DNA of 64,000 nt from Streptomyces sp. CG 926 (GCF_003148825.1 NZ_QGGZ01000009.1:359899-423898), one strand, 5' to 3'. Counted from the first letter of the stretch, positions 17,750 to 28,296 are shown. Notes: generated by a model from the sequence alone, not told the origin. Program-made: numbers and translations.

Positions 17750-18934
17750 GTGACCGAGAAGAACCTGCGCCCCCACCGTGACGACGTCTTCCTCGCGGTG
17801 GTCAGCACGGCCGCGGGCCTGGCCTTCTGGTCGCTCGGCGTCTACAGCAGCCCGGGTCGGGGCTTCCTGCCGGCCTGGGCTGCCCTGGTCCCGCTCGTGG
17901 CCCTCGGCGCGATGGAGCTGCTGCGCCGCACCAAGCCGAACCTGACCCTGACCGTCGGCACGGTCGGGGTGGTCGCCGACCAGTTCACGGTCGGCAGCCT
18001 CGCCACCGTCGTGATCTTCACCGACCTGATGTACGCGGCTGTCGTGTACGGGAAACCGGCCATGGCCCGGCGGCTACCGGTCACCACCGGCCTGATCACC
18101 ATCGTGGTCACCATCGCCTCGCTGGCCTGGCTGCGTACCCCGCAGGCCCTGCTGATCGGCGCGATCACCGGCATCGTGAGCTTCGGACCGGCCCTGACCG
18201 GCGCCACCCTGCGCAACCACCGCGAGGCCGCCGAGGCCGCCCGGCTGCGCGCCGAGCAGACCGCGCTGCTGGCCGAGATGGACCGCAGCCAGGCCGTGAC
18301 CGCCGAGCGCGCCCGAATGGCCCGGGAACTGCACGACATGGTGGCCAACCACCTCTCCGCCATCGCCATCCACTCCACCGCCGCGCTCTCCATCGACAAG
18401 GCCGACACCAGCCGGGACGCGCTCGGGGTGATCCGCGAGAACAGCGTGCAGGGACTGGCCGAGATGCGTCGTCTGATCGGCCTGCTGCGCGACGCCGGCG
18501 GGGACCAGGAGCCGGTCGCCGTGCCCTCGCTGGACGGGCTGGACGCCCTGCTCGGGCAGGCCAGGACCAATGGCTCGGCGAGCGGGCTGACCTTCGTGCT
18601 CCACGACGAGCGACCGTCCGGGGAGCCGGCGGCGGCGCCCGTGGAGCTGGCCGCGTACCGGATCGTCCAGGAGTCGCTGACCAATGCCCTCAAGCACGCC
18701 GCCCCGGGCACGGTCACGGTCCGCGTGGCGCACACCGACGGGCTGCTGAGCGTAGGGGTGGACTCGCCCTTCGGGGACCGGCCGGGGCCCCGCGCCCCGG
18801 GCTCCGGAGCCGGCCTGATCGGCATGCGGGAGCGGACGGAGCTGCTGGGCGGGGAGTTCACGGCGGGGCGGTCCGGCGCGGTGTGGCAGGTGCGGGCGAC
18901 ACTGCCCGCGGAGGAGAAGGCGGTGGAGGCATGA
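17750..18934 (+). CDS. chiS: Sensor histidine kinase ChiS
   Basis: 394 residues from the GTG at VTEKNLRPHRDD; a GTG 11 codons upstream is possible. The N-terminal half holds five or six membrane helices (to about residue 155). A HisKA_3 dimerisation domain follows, with the phospho-His in MARELHDMVANHLSAI, and a HATPase_c domain with ESLTNALKHA and GAGLIGMRER. This is the NarX/DesK class. It is coupled by an ATGA overlap to the response-regulator gene and stands just before chiC, the chiS-chiR-chiC order known in S. coelicolor, where the pair is needed for chitin-induced chiC expression. Confidence 0.88.
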   Translation: MTEKNLRPHRDDVFLAVVSTAAGLAFWSLGVYSSPGRGFLPAWAALVPLVALGAMELLRRTKPNLTLTVGTVGVVADQFTVGSLATVVIFTDLMYAAVVYGKPAMARRLPVTTGLITIVVTIASLAWLRTPQALLIGAITGIVSFGPALTGATLRNHREAAEAARLRAEQTALLAEMDRSQAVTAERARMARELHDMVANHLSAIAIHSTAALSIDKADTSRDALGVIRENSVQGLAEMRRLIGLLRDAGGDQEPVAVPSLDGLDALLGQARTNGSASGLTFVLHDERPSGEPAAAPVELAAYRIVQESLTNALKHAAPGTVTVRVAHTDGLLSVGVDSPFGDRPGPRAPGSGAGLIGMRERTELLGGEFTAGRSGAVWQVRATLPAEEKAVEA

Positions 18935-19584
18935 CCGTTCGGGTCGTGGTGGCGGAAGATCAGGGCGCGGTGCGGGCGGGGCTGGTGCTCATCCTGCGCA
19001 GCGCGGGCGACATCGAGGTGGTGGGCGAGGCGGCCGACGGGGAGGAGGCCGTGCGCCTGGCCCGGGAGCTACGGCCGGATCTCGTCCTCATGGACGTGCA
19101 GATGCCCCGGCTGGACGGGGTGTCGGCGACCCGTCAGGTGGTCTCGGAGGGGCTGGCCGACGTCCTGGTGCTGACCACCTTCGACCTCGACGAGTACGTC
19201 TTCGGGGCGCTGCGGGCGGGAGCCGCGGGCTTCCTGCTCAAGAACGCGGAGGCCGCGGAGCTGATCGGGGCGGTCCGGACCGTCGCGCGCGGCGAGGGTC
19301 TGATCGCCCCGGCGGTGACCCGGCGGCTGATCGCGGAGTTCGCGACGCCCCGCCCGGCACGGCCGGCCCCGGCGCCGGAGCGGGCCGCGGCGGTCGCCTC
19401 CCTCACCCGGCGGGAACGGGAGGTGCTGAGCGCCTTGGGCGAAGGCCTGTCGAACGCGGAGATCGCGGTGCGCCTGGAGATGGCGGAGGCGACGGCCAAG
19501 ACGCACGTCAGCAGGTTGCTCGGCAAGTTGGACCTGCGCAGCAGGCTCCAAGCGGCGGTACTGGCACAGGAGTTGGGGATATAG
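18931..19584 (+). CDS. chiR: Response regulator ChiR (NarL/LuxR type)
   Basis: 217 residues. The receiver domain (1-120) has the acidic pair EDQ near the start, phospho-Asp in LVLMDVQMPRLDG and Lys in FLLKNAEA. A LuxR-type helix-turn-helix occupies the C-terminus (LTRREREVLSALGEGLSNAEIA..., with EATAKTHVSRLLGKL). The start ATG overlaps the chiS stop. By synteny it activates chiC, which begins 172 bp downstream behind a repeat-containing promoter. Confidence 0.88.
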   Translation: MTVRVVVAEDQGAVRAGLVLILRSAGDIEVVGEAADGEEAVRLARELRPDLVLMDVQMPRLDGVSATRQVVSEGLADVLVLTTFDLDEYVFGALRAGAAGFLLKNAEAAELIGAVRTVARGEGLIAPAVTRRLIAEFATPRPARPAPAPERAAAVASLTRREREVLSALGEGLSNAEIAVRLEMAEATAKTHVSRLLGKLDLRSRLQAAVLAQELGI

Positions 19585-19601
19585 CCGGGTCGGCGGCCAC
19601 C

Positions 19602-19642
19602 GGTCTGGACCTCTTGACGGTTGGTCCAGACCTTTCTACGCT
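19602..19642 (+). promoter_or_regulatory. chiC promoter with chitinase-type direct repeats
   Basis: A -35 box TTGACG (19614-19619) and a -10 box TACGCT (19637-19642) are 17 bp apart. Two copies of a ~12-bp element, GGTCTGGACCT (19602-19612) and TGGTCCAGACCT (19622-19633), overlap the -35 region. Streptomyces chitinase promoters carry such direct repeats (consensus close to TGGTCCAGACCT), which mediate chitin induction and glucose repression; they resemble DasR sites. Both boxes and repeats are read directly from the sequence; the regulators are inferred. Confidence 0.8.
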
Positions 19643-19756
19643 CGCCGCAACACTGTGGTGAGCGTGCCATGACAAAGCGTGCTCACGGGCGGCGCAGGTC
19701 CCACCCCCATGTCGTAGTCGGCCCCACGACCGCGACGGACCTACGGAGGATCACCC

Positions 19757-21610
19757 TTGAGCACAGCATCCCCACCCCGCACCAGGCGCACCCGATTCTT
19801 CAGCCGAGTCGCGGCGATCGTGGCCGCGCTCGCCCTGCCCGTCACCGGTCTCGTCGCACTGGCCGGCCCGGCCCAGGCGGCCGCCTCCGCGACGGCGACG
19901 TACACCAAGGTCTCCGACTGGGGCTCCGGCTTCGAGGGCAAGTGGGTGGTGAAGAACACCGGCACCACCACCCTCAGCAGCTGGACCGTGGAGTGGGACT
20001 ACCCGGCGGGCACCTCGGTCACCTCGGCCTGGGACGCCACCGTGACCGGCTCGGGCACCCACTGGACCGCCAAGAACCTCGGCTGGAACGGGACCCTGGC
20101 CCCGGGGGCGACCGCGAGCTTCGGCTTCAACGGCGCCGGCGGCGGCGCCCCGAGCGGCTGCAAGATCAACGGGGCCTCCTGCGACGGCGGCACCCAGCCC
20201 GGCGACACTCCCCCCACGGCTCCCGGCACCCCCACCGCGAGCAACGTCGCCGACACCTCGCTCACCCTGACCTGGACCCCGGCCACGGACGACAAGGGCG
20301 TCAAGAACTACGACGTCTACCGGGGCTCCGCCAAGATCGCCACGGTCACCGGGACCAGCTACGCCGACTCCGGCCTGACCAAGGGCACGACGTACACCTA
20401 CAGCGTCACCGCCCGCGACAGCATCGACCAGACCGGCCCCTCCTCCGGCTCGACGACGGTCACGACCACCGGCGGCGTCATCCCCCCGGACCCGGGCGGC
20501 AAGGTCAAGCTCGGGTACTTCACCAACTGGGGCGTCTACGGCCGCAACTACCACGTGAAGAACCTGGTCACCTCCGGCACCGCGGGCAGGATCACCCACA
20601 TCAACTACGCCTTCGGCAACGTCCAGAACGGCCAGTGCACCATCGGTGACGCCTACGCCGACTACGACAAGGCCTACACCGCCGACCAGAGCGTCGACGG
20701 CGTCGCCGACACCTGGGACCAGCCGCTGCGCGGCAACTTCAACCAGCTGCGCAAGCTGAAGAAGGCCTACCCGAACATCAAGATCCTTTGGTCCTTCGGC
20801 GGCTGGACCTGGTCCGGCGGCTTCCCGCAGGCCGCCGCCAACCCGACCGCCTTCGCCCAGTCCTGCTACAACCTGGTCGAGGACCCGCGCTGGGCCGATG
20901 TCTTCGACGGCATCGACCTCGACTGGGAGTACCCGAACGCCTGCGGCCTGTCCTGCGACACCAGCGGCGCGGCCGCCTTCAAGAACCTGATGCAGGCGAC
21001 CCGGGCCAAGTTCGGCGCGAACAACCTGGTCACCGCGGCCATCACCGCCGACGCCTCCGACGGCGGCAAGATCGACGCGGCCGACTACGGCGGCGCGGCG
21101 CAGTACGTCGACTTCTACAACGTCATGACGTACGACTTCTTCGGCGCCTGGGCGGCCCAGGGCCCCACCGCCCCGCACTCCCCGCTCACCTCCTACGCGG
21201 GCATCCCGCAGGCAGGCTTCAACTCGGCCGACGCGATCGCCAAGCTCAAGGCCAAGGGCGTCGCCGGGGCCAAGCTCAACCTCGGCATCGGCTTCTACGG
21301 CCGCGGCTGGACCGGAGTGACCCAGGCGGCCCCCGGCGGCACCGCCACCGGACCCGCGCCGGGCACGTACGAGCAGGGCATCGAGGACTACAAGGTGCTC
21401 AAGAACAGCTGCCCGGCCACCGGCACGATCGCCGGCACGGCCTACGCCAAGTGCGGCAGCAACTGGTGGAGCTACGACACCCCCGCCACGATCGCCGGGA
21501 AGATGACCTGGGCCAAGCAGCAGGGCCTCAGGGGAGCCTTCTTCTGGGAGTTCAGCGGCGACACCACGAACGGTGAGCTCGCGAACGCGATCCACACCGG
21601 GCTCCAGTAA
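19757..21610 (+). CDS. chiC: Secreted chitinase C, family GH18, with CBM2 and FnIII domains
   Basis: 617 residues from a TTG eight bases after GGAGGA. A Sec signal peptide ends near residue 41 (GPAQA/AAS). A family 2 carbohydrate-binding module follows (about 44-145, with KWVVKNTG, SSWTVEW, CKING), then a fibronectin III domain (about 155-240) and a GH18 catalytic domain (about 248-617). The catalytic DxxDxDxE motif is FDGIDLDWEYP, with Glu391 as general acid. It is an extracellular chitin hydrolase, adjacent to chiS-chiR. Its domain order and location fit ChiC (SCO5376). Confidence 0.95.
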   Translation: MSTASPPRTRRTRFFSRVAAIVAALALPVTGLVALAGPAQAAASATATYTKVSDWGSGFEGKWVVKNTGTTTLSSWTVEWDYPAGTSVTSAWDATVTGSGTHWTAKNLGWNGTLAPGATASFGFNGAGGGAPSGCKINGASCDGGTQPGDTPPTAPGTPTASNVADTSLTLTWTPATDDKGVKNYDVYRGSAKIATVTGTSYADSGLTKGTTYTYSVTARDSIDQTGPSSGSTTVTTTGGVIPPDPGGKVKLGYFTNWGVYGRNYHVKNLVTSGTAGRITHINYAFGNVQNGQCTIGDAYADYDKAYTADQSVDGVADTWDQPLRGNFNQLRKLKKAYPNIKILWSFGGWTWSGGFPQAAANPTAFAQSCYNLVEDPRWADVFDGIDLDWEYPNACGLSCDTSGAAAFKNLMQATRAKFGANNLVTAAITADASDGGKIDAADYGGAAQYVDFYNVMTYDFFGAWAAQGPTAPHSPLTSYAGIPQAGFNSADAIAKLKAKGVAGAKLNLGIGFYGRGWTGVTQAAPGGTATGPAPGTYEQGIEDYKVLKNSCPATGTIAGTAYAKCGSNWWSYDTPATIAGKMTWAKQQGLRGAFFWEFSGDTTNGELANAIHTGLQ

Positions 21611-21615
21611 AGACC

Positions 21616-21655
21616 GAAGCCGGGGAGACGGGTCCGCCCCCGTCTCCCCGGCTTC
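21616..21655. terminator. Terminator hairpin after chiC
   Basis: A perfect 16-bp stem (GAAGCCGGGGAGACGG / CCGTCTCCCCGGCTTC) with an 8-nt loop lies six bases after the chiC stop and before the stop of the convergent DUF2550 gene, so it likely serves both directions. Confidence 0.9.
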
Positions 21656-21675
21656 TCGACCTCTCGGCGTACCGG

Positions 21676-22122
21676 CTAGGCCACGTTCACCCGCTGGCCG
21701 GGAGGCGCCGCCTCCAGCCAGGCGAGGAAACCGGTCAGCGCGTCCTCGCTCATCGCCAGCTCCAGGCGGGTCCCCCGGTGGACACAGCCGAGCACGACGG
21801 CGTCGGAGAGCAGCGCCAGCTCCTCCTCGCCCTCCGGGGCGCGGCGGGCGACGACCTCGATGGAGGAGCGCTCCAGCAGCCGGCGCGGGCGCGGGGAGTA
21901 CGAGAACACCCGGAACCACTCGATCCGGTCACCGCTGTAGCGCGCGACCCCGTACACCCAGCCCTTGCCGGAGATGTCGGGCTCCTCGGACACACCCCAG
22001 CGCATGCTGCAGTCGAAGGTGCCGCCGGACCGCTGGATGAGTCTGCGGCGCAGCCCGAAGACAAACAGCCCGATCACCACCAGGGTTACGACCAGGCCGC
22101 TCACAAGCAGAGCGAGGAGCAT
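21676..22122 (-). CDS. DUF2550-family membrane protein
   Basis: 148 residues. A single N-terminal hydrophobic segment (MLLALLVSGLVVTLVVIGLFVFGL) is followed by a soluble domain with GTFDCSMRWG, GWVYGVARYSGDRIEWFRVFSYSPRPRRLLER and a C-terminal LTGFLAWLEAAPPGQRVNVA. This is the DUF2550 pattern found downstream of the atp operon throughout actinobacteria. I take the ATG nine bases after GAGGAGG; a GTG two codons upstream is only three bases from it. The function is unknown. Confidence 0.85.
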   Translation of the reverse strand: MLLALLVSGLVVTLVVIGLFVFGLRRRLIQRSGGTFDCSMRWGVSEEPDISGKGWVYGVARYSGDRIEWFRVFSYSPRPRRLLERSSIEVVARRAPEGEEELALLSDAVVLGCVHRGTRLELAMSEDALTGFLAWLEAAPPGQRVNVA

Positions 22123-22178
22123 CTTCACCGACCTCCTCGCTCATCGAATACACATGAGAAAAAACAGACCCGCATCGC

Positions 22179-22226
22179 CTCAGCCGCGACCCGGTCTGGA
22201 AAATTCCAGCACGGACCGCGGCTGAG
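22179..22226 (-). terminator. Hairpin downstream of the atp operon (distal)
   Basis: A 10-bp perfect inverted repeat (CTCAGCCGCG / CGCGGCTGAG) lies between atpC and the DUF2550 gene. It follows the stem-loop at 22234 when read on the minus strand and could be a back-up terminator or separate the DUF2550 transcript. Confidence 0.5.
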
Positions 22227-22233
22227 GTCTGCC

Positions 22234-22261
22234 GAGTCCCGAAGGTCGCCCCCCGGGACTC
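22234..22261 (-). terminator. Hairpin just after atpC
   Basis: An 8-bp stem (GAGTCCCG / CGGGACTC) begins about 25 bases after the atpC stop on the minus strand. Together with the repeat at 22179 it probably terminates the atp operon. Confidence 0.6.
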
Positions 22262-22285
22262 AAACGATCAAACTCCGACGGGCGT

Positions 22286-22657
22286 TCAGCCCGTTACGGC
22301 GCGCAGCCGGACATCAGCGCGACGCTCGGCGGCCGCATCGGCCTCCGCCTTCGCGCGCTCCAGTGCCCGCTCCGCACGCTGGACGTCAATCTCGTCCGCG
22401 AGCTCGGCGATCTCGGCCAGCAGGGACAGCTTGTTGTCCGCGAACGAGATGAAACCGCCGTGCACCGCGGCGACGACGGTGTTGCCGTCGCTGGTACGGA
22501 TGGTCACCGGGCCCGATTCCAGCACACCGAGAAGCGGCTGGTGACCGGGCATGACGCCGATGTCGCCGGACGTGGTGCGGGCGACAACAAGGGTGGCCTC
22601 GCCGGACCAGACATTGCGGTCCGCCGCGACCAGCTCGACGTGCAGCTCAGCAGCCAA
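22286..22657 (-). CDS. atpC: ATP synthase epsilon subunit
   Basis: 123 residues from a TTG with GAGGAG upstream, giving the usual (M)AAELHVELVAADRNVWSGEA start. The beta-sandwich domain contains GDIGVMPGHQPLLGVLESGPV, and the C-terminal helical hairpin is Ala/Glu/Arg-rich (ERALERAKAEADAAAERR). It is the last gene of the operon, in the F1 central stalk. A 140-bp gap with a stem-loop separates it from atpD, wider than any other spacing in the atpA-atpC half of the operon except the one before atpA. Confidence 0.95.
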   Translation of the reverse strand: MAAELHVELVAADRNVWSGEATLVVARTTSGDIGVMPGHQPLLGVLESGPVTIRTSDGNTVVAAVHGGFISFADNKLSLLAEIAELADEIDVQRAERALERAKAEADAAAERRADVRLRAVTG

Positions 22658-22722
22658 GGTGGCTCCTCGGGTCACCACCCGGCGGGTCGGCCGGGTGTTG
22701 GGTCAAATTCTAATGGGCGTGA

Positions 22723-22753
22723 GGAGAGGGACGGGACACACCCGCCCCTCTCC
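22723..22753 (-). promoter_or_regulatory. Intra-operon hairpin between atpD and atpC
   Basis: GGAGAGGG and CCCTCTCC form an 8-bp stem with a further GGG/CCC pairing inside. It lies in the 140-bp gap between two genes of one operon, so it may protect mRNA ends or attenuate atpC expression rather than terminate fully. Confidence 0.45.
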
Positions 22754-22797
22754 GCAGAACATGCGAACCGGATGCGCTCCTGGCGGAGCGCGCCGGA

Positions 22798-24240
22798 TCA
22801 GGAGACGCCCAGCTCCTTGGCGTTGGCCTTCAGGTCCTCGATGCCACCGCACAGGAAGAACGCCTGCTCGGGGAAGTGGTCGTAGTCACCGTCGCAGATC
22901 GCGTTGAAGGCGACGATCGACTCGTCGAGCGGAACGTCCGAACCGTCCACACCGGTGAACTGCTTCGCCACGTGGGTGTTCTGCGACAGGAAGCGCTCGA
23001 CACGACGGGCACGGTGGACAACGAGCTTGTCCTCCTCGCCCAGCTCGTCGATACCGAGGATCGCGATGATGTCCTGGAGGTCCTTGTACTTCTGCAGGAT
23101 CCCCTTGACGCGCATCGCCGTGGCGTAGTGGTCCGCCGCGATGTACCGCGGGTCGAGGATGCGGGACGTCGAGTCCAGCGGGTCCACGGCCGGGTAGATG
23201 CCCTTCTCGGAGATCGGACGGGAAAGAACCGTCGTCGCGTCGAGGTGGGCGAAGGTGGTCGCCGGCGCCGGGTCGGTCAGGTCGTCCGCGGGGACGTAGA
23301 TCGCCTGCATCGAGGTGATCGAGTGACCACGGGTCGAGGTGATGCGCTCCTGGAGGAGACCCATCTCGTCGGCCAGGTTCGGCTGGTAACCCACCGCGGA
23401 GGGCATACGGCCGAGCAGGGTCGACACCTCGGAACCCGCCTGGGTGTACCGGAAGATGTTGTCGATGAAGAAGAGCACGTCCTGCTTCTGCACATCGCGG
23501 AAGTACTCCGCCATGGTCAGACCGGCAAGCGCGACGCGCAGACGGGTGCCCGGGGGCTCGTCCATCTGGCCGAAGACAAGCGCCGTCTTGTCGATGACGC
23601 CGGAGTCGGCCATCTCCTCGATGAGGTCGTTGCCCTCACGGGTACGCTCACCGACGCCCGCGAACACCGACACACCGTCGTGGTTGTTGGCGACGCGGTA
23701 GATCATTTCCTGGATCAGAACGGTCTTGCCGACACCGGCACCACCGAACAGACCGATCTTTCCACCCTTGACGTACGGGGTGAGAAGGTCGATGACCTTG
23801 ACGCCGGTCTCGAACATCTCGGTCTTCGACTCGAGCTCGTCGAAGCGAGGGGCCTTGCGGTGGATCGGCCAACGCTCGGTGACGTTGGCGTTCTCCTCCG
23901 GGTAGTTCAGCACCTCACCGAGGGTGTTGAACACCTTGCCCTTGGTGAAGTCACCGACGGGGACGGTGATGCCCTCGCCCGTGTCGGTCACCGCGGCCTG
24001 GCGGACCAGACCGTCGGTCGGCTGCATCGAGATGGTACGGACGAGGCCGTCACCCAGGTGCTGCGCGACCTCGAGGGTCAGGGTCTTCAGCGCGCCGTCC
24101 TCGGCCGGGTCGGAGACCTGGACCTTCAGCGCGTTGTAGATCTCGGGCATGGCGTCGACGGGGAACTCCACGTCGACGACCGGGCCGATGACCCGGGCGA
24201 CACGGCCCGTGGCGGCGGCCGTCTGAGCAGTGGTCGTCAT
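22798..24240 (-). CDS. atpD: ATP synthase beta subunit
   Basis: 480 residues. The P-loop is GGAGVGKT, with the catalytic Glu in AGVGERTREGND, Walker B in VLFFIDNIFRYTQAG and the C-terminal DELGEEDK (a DELSEED variant) that touches the central stalk. It is the catalytic F1 subunit. The ATG shares one base with the stop of atpG (TAATG), indicating tight coupling. Confidence 0.98.
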   Translation of the reverse strand: MTTTAQTAAATGRVARVIGPVVDVEFPVDAMPEIYNALKVQVSDPAEDGALKTLTLEVAQHLGDGLVRTISMQPTDGLVRQAAVTDTGEGITVPVGDFTKGKVFNTLGEVLNYPEENANVTERWPIHRKAPRFDELESKTEMFETGVKVIDLLTPYVKGGKIGLFGGAGVGKTVLIQEMIYRVANNHDGVSVFAGVGERTREGNDLIEEMADSGVIDKTALVFGQMDEPPGTRLRVALAGLTMAEYFRDVQKQDVLFFIDNIFRYTQAGSEVSTLLGRMPSAVGYQPNLADEMGLLQERITSTRGHSITSMQAIYVPADDLTDPAPATTFAHLDATTVLSRPISEKGIYPAVDPLDSTSRILDPRYIAADHYATAMRVKGILQKYKDLQDIIAILGIDELGEEDKLVVHRARRVERFLSQNTHVAKQFTGVDGSDVPLDESIVAFNAICDGDYDHFPEQAFFLCGGIEDLKANAKELGVS

Positions 24241-25157
24241 TACTTGTCACTCCCCGCGGTCGCGTCAGCCATGGCGCTCGCGCCACCGACGATCTCGCTG
24301 ATTTCCTGGGTGATTTCGGCCTGGCGGGCCGCGTTGGCAAGCCGGGAGAGGCTCTTGATGAGGTCTCCGGCGTTGTCGGTCGCCGCCTTCATCGCGCGGC
24401 GGCGGGCGGCGTGCTCGGAAGCGGCCGACTGCAGCAGTGCGTTGTAGATACGGCTCTCGACGTAGCGCGGCAGCAGGGCGTCGAGGACGTCCTCCGCCGA
24501 CGGCTCGAAGTCGAACAGCGGAAGGATCTCGCCCTTCGCACCGGTCTCCTCCGGAGCCTGATCGAGGCTGAGCGGCAGCATCCGGCCGTCGACCGGGTTC
24601 TGCGTCATCATCGACACGAATTCCGTGTAGACAATGTGCAGCTCGTCGACGCCACCCTCGGCCGTTTCCAGCTGGATGGCCTCGATCAGCGGCCCCGCGA
24701 CGCGCTTGGCGTCGGCGTAGGCCGGGCTGTCGGTGAAGCCGGTCCACGAATCCGCGACCTTGCGCTCGCGGAAGCCGTAGTAGGCCAGCCCCTTACGGCC
24801 GACGATGTACGTGTCGACCTCCTTGCCCTCGCCGCGCAGCCGCTCGGTGAGCCGCTCCGCCTGCTTGATGGCGTTCGAGGAGTAGCCGCCGGCCAGACCG
24901 CGGTCGCTCGTGATGAGCACGATCGCGGCACGGGTCGGCGCCTCGACCTCGGTCGTCAGGGCGTGCTTGGTGTTCGAACCGGTCGCCACCGCGGTCACCG
25001 CACGGGTGAGCTCGGTCGCGTACGGCATCGATGCCGCCACCTTGCGCTGCGCCTTGACGATGCGCGAGGCGGCGATCATCTCCATCGCCTTGGTGATCTT
25101 CTTGGTCGCCGTGATGGCACGGATGCGACGCTTGTAGACCCGGAGCTGCGCTCCCAT
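24240..25157 (-). CDS. atpG: ATP synthase gamma subunit
   Basis: 305 residues. MGAQLRVYKRRIRAITATKKITKAMEMIAASR at the N-terminus and LSRLANAARQAEITQEISEIVGGASA at the C-terminus form the rotating coiled coil. The middle carries the Rossmann-like domain (ITSDRGLAGGYSSNAIK). It is the rotor of F1. It lies 20 bases after atpA and overlaps atpD by one base. Confidence 0.98.
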   Translation of the reverse strand: MGAQLRVYKRRIRAITATKKITKAMEMIAASRIVKAQRKVAASMPYATELTRAVTAVATGSNTKHALTTEVEAPTRAAIVLITSDRGLAGGYSSNAIKQAERLTERLRGEGKEVDTYIVGRKGLAYYGFRERKVADSWTGFTDSPAYADAKRVAGPLIEAIQLETAEGGVDELHIVYTEFVSMMTQNPVDGRMLPLSLDQAPEETGAKGEILPLFDFEPSAEDVLDALLPRYVESRIYNALLQSAASEHAARRRAMKAATDNAGDLIKSLSRLANAARQAEITQEISEIVGGASAMADATAGSDK

Positions 25158-25177
25158 GAGTCAGGTCCCTTCCGTCG

Positions 25178-26773
<1,596 letters not shown>

Positions 26774-26818
26774 CTGGGTTCCCTGCTCTCCTTGTTGGGC
26801 CTGAAGCTTCTTAGGGGT

Positions 26819-26835
26819 CTGGGGGCGACCCCCAG
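26819..26835 (-). promoter_or_regulatory. Short hairpin in the atpH-atpA gap
   Basis: CTGGGGG-CGA-CCCCCAG, a 7-bp GC stem with a three-base loop, in the 130-bp spacer upstream of the atpA ribosome site. It could set transcript stability or the alpha/beta excess over the other subunits. Confidence 0.4.
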
Positions 26836-26903
26836 GAATCTTCTGCAAGTTCTGCACGGCCCAACCGGGCCGCTAGGAATGCTTCTGTTCTATTGGTGGC
26901 TGG

Positions 26904-27719
26904 TCAGCCGGCCATGCGGCGCGACGCCTCGGCGAGGCGGTCCGCGATGGTGCCGTCGATGACCTCGTCGCCGACTCGGACCGAGATCCCGCCGAGGACC
27001 TCGGGGTCCACGTCGAGGTTCAGGTGCATCTGTCGGCCGTACAGCTTGGCCAGCACAGCGCCCAGACGCGACCGCTGCACGTCGCTGAGCGGAACCGCGC
27101 TGGTCACAGTGGCGACCATACGGTTGCGGCGCTCGGCGGCGAGCGTGGAAAGGGACTCCAGTCCCGCTTCCAGGCTACGTCCACGCGGCTGCGTGACAAG
27201 GCGGATCACCAGGCGCTCGGTGACGGCGTTCGCCTTGCCGCCGAGCAGGCTGCGCAGCAGCTCGCCCTTGGCGGAGGCGGTGGCGCCGCGGTCGGTCAGC
27301 GCGGCGCGCAGCTCGGTGTTCGAGGAGACGATCCGGCCGAAGCGGAAGATCTCGTCCTCGACGTCGTCGAGCGCGCCACCCTGCTGGGCGGCCGTGAGGT
27401 CGGCGGTGGCCGCCAGCTCCTCCAGCGCGTCCACCAGGTCGCGGGACTGCGACCAGCGGGACCGGACCATGCCGGACACCAGGTCGAGGGTTTCCCCGCC
27501 GACCTGGCCGCCGAGCAGGCGACCGGCCAGCTCGGCCTTGGCCTCGCCGGACTGCGCCGGGTCCGTGATGACCCGACGCAGCGAGACCTCACGGTCGAGC
27601 AGCGCGGTGACGGCAGCCAGCTCACCGGCGAGCTTCGCCGCGTCGACGGACGTGTTGTCCGTCAGCGCGTCGAGACGCTCACGCGCGGAGGCCAGCGCCT
27701 CGCGGCTCGCTCCGTTCAT
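26904..27719 (-). CDS. atpH: ATP synthase delta subunit
   Basis: 271 residues, the long actinobacterial form (most bacteria have about 180). The C-terminal OSCP-like domain shows MVATVTSAVPLSDVQRSRLGAVLAKLYGRQMHLNLDVDPEVLGGISVRVGDEVIDGT split over the last 80 residues. The N-terminal half is helical. It joins F1 to the peripheral stalk. The ATG overlaps the atpF stop (ATGA). Confidence 0.96.
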   Translation of the reverse strand: MNGASREALASARERLDALTDNTSVDAAKLAGELAAVTALLDREVSLRRVITDPAQSGEAKAELAGRLLGGQVGGETLDLVSGMVRSRWSQSRDLVDALEELAATADLTAAQQGGALDDVEDEIFRFGRIVSSNTELRAALTDRGATASAKGELLRSLLGGKANAVTERLVIRLVTQPRGRSLEAGLESLSTLAAERRNRMVATVTSAVPLSDVQRSRLGAVLAKLYGRQMHLNLDVDPEVLGGISVRVGDEVIDGTIADRLAEASRRMAG

Positions 27720-28261
27720 CGGGCCGCCTCGGCCTTCTCCTCGAGCTCGCTGAGGAAACGGTCGATGGTGCGGCTCTGCCGGGCGTGGTCCTCGAGGGAC
27801 TCGCCGACGAGCTTGCCGGCCAGGTCGGTGGCGAGCTTGCCGACGTCCTGACGCAGCGCCTGAGAGGCGGCCTTACGGTCCGCCGCGATCTGGGTGTGGC
27901 CGGCAGCGATGATCTCCTCACGCTGCCGCTGGCCCTCTGCGCGCAGTTCTTCCTTGAGCGCAGTGCCCTGCTCCAGCGCTTCCTGGCGCAGGCGCGCGGC
28001 CTCGTGCCGGGCTTCGGCGAGCTGGGCCCTGTACTGCTCCAGGACGCTCTGAGCCTCGGTCCGGGCCTCCTCGGCCGCCTCCATACCGCCTTCGATCGCC
28101 TCGCGACGCTCTTCCAGGACCTTGTTGATGGCCGGGAGGAACTTCCACGCGAAGAAGCCGAAGACGATGGCGAAGGCGATCAGACCGATGACGAGCTCGG
28201 GGATCGGCGGGATGAGGGGATTCTGAATCTCCTCGGCCGCGAGCGGTACCAGGGCGATCAC
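27716..28261 (-). CDS. atpF: ATP synthase b subunit
   Basis: 181 residues from a GTG with GGAAGG seven bases upstream. The membrane helix (about residues 20-42, VIGLIAFAIVFGFFAWKFL) is followed by a long charged coiled coil (EERREAIEGGMEAAEEARTEA...), as in peripheral-stalk subunit b. It overlaps atpH by four bases. Confidence 0.97.
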   Translation of the reverse strand: MIALVPLAAEEIQNPLIPPIPELVIGLIAFAIVFGFFAWKFLPAINKVLEERREAIEGGMEAAEEARTEAQSVLEQYRAQLAEARHEAARLRQEALEQGTALKEELRAEGQRQREEIIAAGHTQIAADRKAASQALRQDVGKLATDLAGKLVGESLEDHARQSRTIDRFLSELEEKAEAAR

Positions 28262-28296
28262 ATCAGTGCCTTCCGTCGAAAATGGTTCTCAGGCGA

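Noticed and set aside
26774..26857. 28-codon N-terminal extension of atpA
   Set aside because: Upstream of the conserved MAELTIRPEEI start, overlaps a hairpin and has no family counterpart.
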